DNA from: Lineolata rhizophorae
Taxonomy: Eukaryota > Ascomycota > Dothideomycetes > Lineolatales > Lineolataceae
Length of the DNA stretch: 36,277 nt
Assembly: GCA_010093515.1 (NCBI GenBank)
Contig: MU001702.1
Coordinates: forward strand, 158,946-195,222
Direction of reading: 5' to 3'
Shown here: piece after piece, positions 31,471 to 36,277 of the stretch
Layout of the letters: each line of letters starts with the position of its first letter
Position numbering within the stretch: position 1 is the stretch's first letter
The notes under the pieces: model-generated
The model's database searches: none
Told to the model about the DNA's origin: nothing
What the model saw: only the letters and a program-made list of their open reading frames with translations
Made by a program: the position numbers and the translations under genes

Positions 31471-32814
31471 ATGTCCGACACCGACCGCGCTCCACCCTTT
31501 CTGAGCGTCTCGTCCGACAACCACGCGCCGTGGGTCGTGGTAGCGAGCTGCATCTTGATCGTTCTCTCCGGCTTGACCGTCGCCGCCAAGATCATCTTTC
31601 GACTGAAGTCCGCGAAACCGAGCCTCTACGACGCCTTCCTCGCGGCTGCCACTGTACGTCCGCTATCCGCCCCCCTTTGGGGTCTCCGTCTCAGTTGACT
31701 CAAGCATGTCTGGCCATCTAGCTTGTGGCCGTCGCGGAGACGGTTTGCGTTGTGCTCGCCTGCGGACACGGCCTGGGGAAACACCGCTCCCATATCGACG
31801 ATGCCGACTTCGAGCTCGTTAACAAGGTGCGGCCGCTGCTTTGACTGCTTTTCCTCGGTGTTTCTTATCCAGCTTCGACCTAGTTCTACTGCACCGGCTC
31901 CATCTTGGCCGTCGCGTCGCTGGCGCTGTCCAAGACGTCTATCCTCCAATTCATCGTCGCTCTAAACCCCCAGCAAAACGTTGTCGATTCGTGCTACGGC
32001 ACTCTGGCCATCGTGGTCGTCTGGGCCGCCTCGAGCCTTCTCGCGCTCGCGTTGCAGTTCGAGCCGACTCTGCATGTCGACCAGCGGGCCCTGTATGTGT
32101 ATATTGGCGTGGTCAACATTCTCACGGACGTTGCCCTCATCGCCATCCCTACACATTTAATGTTCCTAATCCGAAAGATTTCGGCAAGACTAGAGATTAT
32201 CGCCTACTTCGCCGTTCGAATCGTGTAAGTGCGGAGAGTGTGTTCCTTCAAGCCGTCGAACTGACTGAAGCTCCGACGCGAGCAGCGTTCCGGTCTTCAC
32301 AATCATTTATCTCGTTTCGCTGTCGTCGCGCTTTCCCTCTGAGGACCCAACGTGGGATGCTGTGATCCCGACCATCTGGCACCAGGTCATGCTGAACCTC
32401 TCCATCATCACGGCCTGCATTCCCAGCCTTAAACGCGTATTGGATGCCTTTCGGTCCGGTGCTGCGGCGGCTAGCATATCCACGCCTTACCAACTGACAG
32501 TCTCAAAGCAGAGCAGCCTAGGACGGCTGAGGCTTCGAGCGAAGGGTAGGGAGGATCCATCCTCCCGGGGAAATTCCTCCGCCGACGGAAACCGAGAACG
32601 ACGACAACACGGTCGTTCTTCTCATATATCGGCGTCAGACAGCGAGCGGACTATCCCCACGAATTCGGGCTGGAAAGTTACCAAAACTGCCGGACTCGCC
32701 GAAGATGTGCCGGAAATTCATCCTGAGGTCGAACTCGATGGACGTTCCCAAGGCGATGTTTCGGAGACGACAGGTCCGTTGGGAGATGAACAGAGCGGCC
32801 ATGTCCATATCTGA
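31471..32814 (+). CDS. PTH11-like (fungal rhodopsin-domain) seven-helix membrane protein
   Basis: Putative plasma-membrane receptor-type protein; family members include the PTH11 class tied to surface sensing. Four exons, 31471-31653, 31722-31826, 31884-32224 and 32286-32814, encode 385 residues. About seven hydrophobic helices fill residues 20-285. Family features are the GLGKH motif after the second helix (ACGHGLGKHRSHI), FYCTGSILAVASLALSKTSIL, and a late ITACIPSLKRVLDAF segment. The remaining 100 residues are a polar cytoplasmic tail rich in Ser, Arg and Glu. There is no extracellular CFEM domain. Branch sites (gttgact, actgact) and GT-AG ends support all three introns. The ATG at 31471 puts a short polar N-terminus before helix 1. 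Confidence 0.88.
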
Positions 32815-33131
32815 GTTGAACGATGTTGATTGGCCGGCGAATTCAGTGCTGTGCGATTTGTCGATCCGTTGGATGAAGTGACCAGGTGCGTCGGGCTCGG
32901 CCACCCAGAAACCAATTAGAGCGGGCTCTGCTCGCGGGTATAGTACCTAAGGTTCTGCGACGGTCCTAGCCAACCCGCCGCCCCGCATTAGCCCACAAAA
33001 TAGCCGAGCTGTGCGCTGCCGCCGAATTCGGCTCGTCGCTGCAGGAAATAAAACTGGCTCCCTTGATAGTTGGTGCTTGGTGAAGGCTCTTGTGCCGCGT
33101 TGAGAGTTCGAGTGAGCCCATACATGCCCCA
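32815..33131. other. intergenic between PTH11-like and MATE genes
   Basis: 317 bp. It holds the end of the upstream transcript and the promoter of the MATE gene; no other feature seen. Confidence 0.5.
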
Positions 33132-34672
33132 ATGAGTTCCACGCACACGGTCGATGAGACAACCAGTCTCCTTGCCTCCGCCAATAGTACAACCGAGGAG
33201 CATTATGGGAGACGCGCACACGGCTCGCCCGTCCGCCCGGGTGTCGAGATTATCTGGAACAAAGAGCTGAGGCTTCTGTTCGGACAATCGACGTCGCTGG
33301 CCGCCACTTGGCTACTTCAGTACTTCTACAACCTGATCATCATCCTCGTCGCTAGCCGCCTCGGGACCGACGAGCTCGCGGCTGTCTCCGTCGGCATGAT
33401 CACCATGAATATCACTGGCTATGCCGTTTTTGAGGGTATGGCGACTAGCCTAGACACTCTATGCGCCCAGGCATATGGATCTGGCAACCTCAAACTCGTC
33501 GGATTGCATATGCATCGCATGATTGTGTTTCAATTGCTCGTCGCCGTGCCTGTCGGGGCGATGTGGCTTTGCTCGCCTTGGATACTGAAGGTCGTCGTTC
33601 TACAACAAGACCTCCCCGCTCTGGCCGGAGTGTTATTGTCCATATCCCTAATCGGCGTTCCTGGCTACGCCATATTTGAATCGGGAAAGAGGTTTGCGCA
33701 GGCGCAGGGAAACTTCAACGCTGCCTTGATTGTATTGATTATATGCGCTCCCATCAACCTCATTCTGAGCTGGGTGTTTGCTTTTGTACGTCTAATCAGC
33801 GAGCTCGAGTCCTCCAGATTTACTCACATCTGTTCAACTAGCGGCTCGAGTGGGGTGTTCCCGGAGCTGCCTTGGCGACGGCTCTTACAAACGACATTCG
33901 ACCACTTTTCCTTCTCGTCTATCTGCGCCACATCGCTCCGCAAACGCTTCAGTGCTGGCACCCCTTTAGCAAATCCATATTCCAAAACTGGTCCCCGATG
34001 GTCTGGCTGTCGATCCCCGGGGTCGTCATGACGCTATGCGAATGGTTCGCCTTTGAACTCTTAACATTTACGACGTCGTATTTGGGTACCGCGCCTCTCG
34101 CCGCGCAAACATTCCTCTCCTCCACTTCGGTCCTTATTTGGCACATACCCTTCGCGACTAGCGTTGCCCTCAGCACGCGGATGGGCCAGCTCATTGGCGG
34201 AGGATACATGACTGCCACGAAGAAGGTCGCTCGCATTTCCTGTTTCGTGTTCGCAGTCGTCGGCGTTCTCGACTTGATGCTAATGGTAATTGCTTTGAGG
34301 GATGTCGTGGCCAGTGTCTTCATTCGAGATGAGGCAGTGCGAGAGATTGTTAGAACCACCGTCGCGGCTGTCGCGGGGTTCCAATTCTTTGACGCTGTTG
34401 CTTGCGGTGTTCACGGAATCGTAAGAGGCCTAGGAGCGCAAGCGATCGCCGGGTGGGTCACCTTTGGCGTGAACTACGCATATGCCGTGCCGCTCGCCCT
34501 GGTTCTAGAGCTGGGACCACCGAAACTAGGATTGAATGGCTTGTGGGTTGCCTTGGGCTCGGGGCTTTGTCTGGTTGCTGTTATTGAAGGTGTGATTGTA
34601 AAATGCATAGACTGGCAGCGCTTCGCCATAGATGCAACAAAGAGAGACGAAGAGGTGGCGACGGCTGGGTAG
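33132..34672 (+). CDS. MATE-family multidrug/toxin efflux transporter
   Basis: Cation-coupled exporter with about 12 membrane helices, 494 residues. Two exons, 33132-33785 and 33842-34672, flank a 56-bp GT-AG intron. A polar N-terminus of about 50 residues precedes helix 1. The duplicated MATE halves can be seen: LAAVSVGMITMNITGYAVFEGMATSLDTLCAQAYGSGN in the N-half and LAAQTFLSSTSVLIWHIPFATSVALSTRMGQLIGGG in the C-half, each with the conserved small-residue and AQAYG / RMGQLIG patterns. It is closest in style to the yeast Erc1-type eukaryotic MATE proteins. Substrate unknown. No in-frame ATG precedes 33132 in the open frame. It follows the PTH11-like gene on the same strand. Confidence 0.92.
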
Positions 34673-35800
34673 GGTAAATATCCCGGGAGACGATGCTAGA
34701 CGCCTATTGCCATTTAGAATTTGTAGACGCAAGTTCCTGTTTGAGCTGACTCAAAGATTGATGCGTAACGGACCTCATGGCCGCGATAGACCGTTGAACA
34801 CGTAGTTTGCACAAGTGGATTCTACCCTAGGTCTAGTGCCATATTATCCTTCTAGCGCAACTATTAAGCGTCCTGTCTTTTGTCAGGAAATATTGAAGGC
34901 AAAGCACAGCAATCCACTGCTAGACTGGACTATCGAAGCCATCTCCTATAGCAACATACGCTCCAATAAATCCTGGCAGCACTATTCTTATCATTGGTTG
35001 ACTTGAGATTGCTGATATTTAGTTTTGTATCAGTGCAAACGTGGGTTGAAGATGTGACCCTTCTGTTCGGATTGTAGAGACGGCCCAAGACCTTTACGAA
35101 GCGGCCACGCAATCTTCGTTGGTTACGGGTAAAGCTTTCTTGACCTCTATACACTTGGACAATTCATAAGGGTCTGACAGAAATCGAATTTGTCCGCAAT
35201 AATGGCACGCACGTTGCGACTAACTTAAACTGCGGGTCTTAGAATACAAGCATTTGATTGATTTCGAGGAAAACTAACATGTTTGGCCACACCAGTTTAT
35301 GGAATACGCGCCCGAGCTGTTGTAATAGAATGAAGGCAAGACGCCTATCTCTCCGTAAATATAACGTTAGTATTCCCACGTGAGTGCTGAGTGCAGGCAC
35401 ACGTAGATACTTTTGACATAATGTTGGGGTCGGTGCCAACTACCAGTACTACTAGCAAACCATACATTGTAACTATCCAAGAGCCAAACGTGAATGCCAG
35501 AAGTGCGAGTAATCGAGGAAGGTATCGCTGGTGATAGTGTTGAGGGCAATACGACGCCATGGTTCTGACGACAGATTGCGGCACGACATACCGGCCACGG
35601 TTCCTCGTCATTGGAGGGATGGCGTCAATCGCGCAGAGAAATTAAAGAACAGTCGAAAGGCACACCTCCGCTTTATTGTACGATATACGCCCAATTTTCC
35701 TATTACGTCAAGCCTAGCCAGTGAGTTGCCAAGCTCTAGGACAGCCCGTTCTCACACTAATACAACTATTCGCGGCTGCAAGGTATACTATTCAATAAAT
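34673..35800. other. gene-free AT-richer DNA
   Basis: More than 1.1 kb downstream of the MATE gene. Open frames are short and motif-free on both strands. It may include decayed repeats, but I recognise none. Confidence 0.45.
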
Positions 35801-35806
35801 GAGGTC

Positions 35807-35865
35807 GGGCCTTCGGCCCTCCCTCGCTACCCGCTTCGCGGGTAGGGGGGCCCGCTTCGCGGGCC
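35807..35865. repeat. three consecutive GC hairpins with TTC loops
   Basis: gggcc-ttc-ggccc (35807-35819), ctacccgc-ttc-gcgggtag (35827-35845) and ggcccgc-ttc-gcgggcc (35849-35865) are perfect small palindromes in a row, all with the same three-base loop. They sit in otherwise AT-rich DNA. Such clusters suggest a mobile GC-cluster or MITE-like element, or an extruded structure. Confidence 0.7.
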
Positions 35866-35896
35866 TTCCACTTCCGCCTGTTCGGTGCCGAAAAAG

Positions 35897-35955
35897 CTCC
35901 TATAATTATAATATAAGTATACTTAGATATATACTTAGGGGATATTTTATAGGAG
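35897..35955. repeat. AT-rich inverted repeat
   Basis: ctcctataa (35897-35905) is inverted as ttataggag (35947-35955) around 41 bases of nearly pure A/T sequence. It lies between the GC hairpins and the transposon end. Confidence 0.55.
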
Positions 35956-36030
35956 AAATTTTATAGTAATAGTATTCTATAGTAGAAGTTAGCGGATTTT
36001 AGTAGGTAGTTATACTTATATAAGGGTATA

Positions 36031-36091
36031 ACGTGGTCCACCCCCTGGCTGCGTTGACCCCCTGGCTGCGTTGACACGCGTCATGACGCGT
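36031..36091 (+). repeat. probable 5' terminal region of a pogo/Fot-type transposon
   Basis: The unit accccctggctgcgttg (17 bases) occurs twice in tandem at 36040-36056 and 36057-36073. A perfect 16-base palindrome, acgcgtcatgacgcgt, follows at 36076-36091. It lies 35 bases before the ATG of a transposase and after a TA dinucleotide (36029-36030), the usual target of Tc1/mariner/pogo elements. The repeats are probably transposase-binding sites. The exact terminus is not fixed because the other end is outside the window. Confidence 0.55.
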
Positions 36092-36125
36092 CCGCTAGCT
36101 TTACACCTCAATTTCTTCAGCACCA

Positions 36126-36277
36126 ATGCCTCTGGACGTGTCAAAAGAGGCCAGAATCAAGCTAGCCATCCAATCCATCCAATCCGGCCATTTTCCAAAT
36201 GCTGAAGTCGCTGCCAAGGCCCTGGACCTCAATCCCAACACCCTCCGCCACAGAATGGCTGGAGGAGACTCTCGAGC
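36126..36277 (+). CDS. pogo/Fot-type transposase, N-terminal fragment
   Basis: The ATG at 36126 opens a frame that runs off the window after 50 codons. The translation starts MPLDVSKEARIKLAIQSI and continues through AEVAAKALDLNPNTLRHRMAG to DSR. That is the Psq-type helix-turn-helix at the start of pogo-like transposases of fungi, with a basic stretch just before the cut. The DDE domain would lie beyond the window. The frame is intact as far as visible. Confidence 0.75.
   Translation, partial: MPLDVSKEARIKLAIQSIQSGHFPNAEVAAKALDLNPNTLRHRMAGGDSR

Noticed and set aside
1-36277. tRNA genes, rRNA genes, CRISPR arrays, bacterial-type defence systems
   Set aside because: By-eye scan found no paired A- and B-box tRNA layout; GTTCGA-like words lie inside coding exons. 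No regularly spaced repeats and no prokaryotic gene families were seen.

Overview
The window reads as nuclear DNA of a filamentous ascomycete (Pezizomycotina). Its genes carry many short GT-AG introns (about 47-130 bp) with CTAAC/CTGAC-like branch points. The gene content is typically fungal: a Zn2Cys6 regulator, a rhodopsin-domain (PTH11-like) membrane protein, a tandem-domain glyoxalase I, a MAM3/CNNM protein and a chromodomain Ty3/gypsy element. I cannot place it below that level with confidence. No rRNA, tRNA, CRISPR or bacterial-type operon was seen.

Layout. 1-34: short tandem repeat that looks like a transposon end. 69-396: solo LTR on the minus strand. 987-4963 (+): a short-chain dehydrogenase followed by a Zn2Cys6 transcription factor. 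5182-5696 (-): small conserved protein, probably mitochondrial. 6437-7612 (+): glyoxalase I. 8432-10318 (+): D-3-phosphoglycerate dehydrogenase. 10431-16501 (+): LTR retrotransposon with gag, protease, RT, RNase H, integrase and chromodomain, broken by changes of reading frame. 17166-19947 (-): MAM3/CNNM-type protein. 20801-21694 (+): membrane-anchored prolyl 4-hydroxylase-like dioxygenase. 21835-24361 (-): lysyl-tRNA synthetase with 14 exons and an apparent one-base frameshift. 24841-25576 (+): coiled-coil protein with an internal 54-bp repeat. 26170-28445 (+): GH78-like rhamnosidase. 28718-30621 (-): APC-family permease. 31471-32814 (+): PTH11-like protein. 33132-34672 (+): MATE transporter. 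34673-36125: gene-free, AT-rich and hairpin-rich DNA. 36126-36277 (+): start of a pogo/Fot-type transposase cut by the window edge.

How the genes relate. Several core genes are in compact divergent or convergent pairs (5182-5696 with GLO1, MAM3 with the hydroxylase, KRS1 with the coiled-coil gene, permease with the PTH11-like gene). The right-hand third (rhamnosidase, permease, PTH11-like protein, MATE) looks like an accessory set for outside-of-cell carbohydrate attack, uptake, sensing and export, but co-regulation is not shown. The SDR and the adjacent Zn2Cys6 regulator may form an enzyme/regulator pair.

The most striking structural signal is in the LTRs. Neither the full element nor the solo LTR has its own target-site duplication. 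However, the 5 bases after the full element's 3' LTR (AGGAC) equal the 5 bases upstream of the solo LTR read in its own orientation. The solo LTR also shares its U3 with the 3' LTR, while the 5' LTR has a different U3. The simplest reading is an LTR-LTR recombination that inverted the roughly 10 kb between them, carrying five host genes. No obvious new defence or metabolic system was found.
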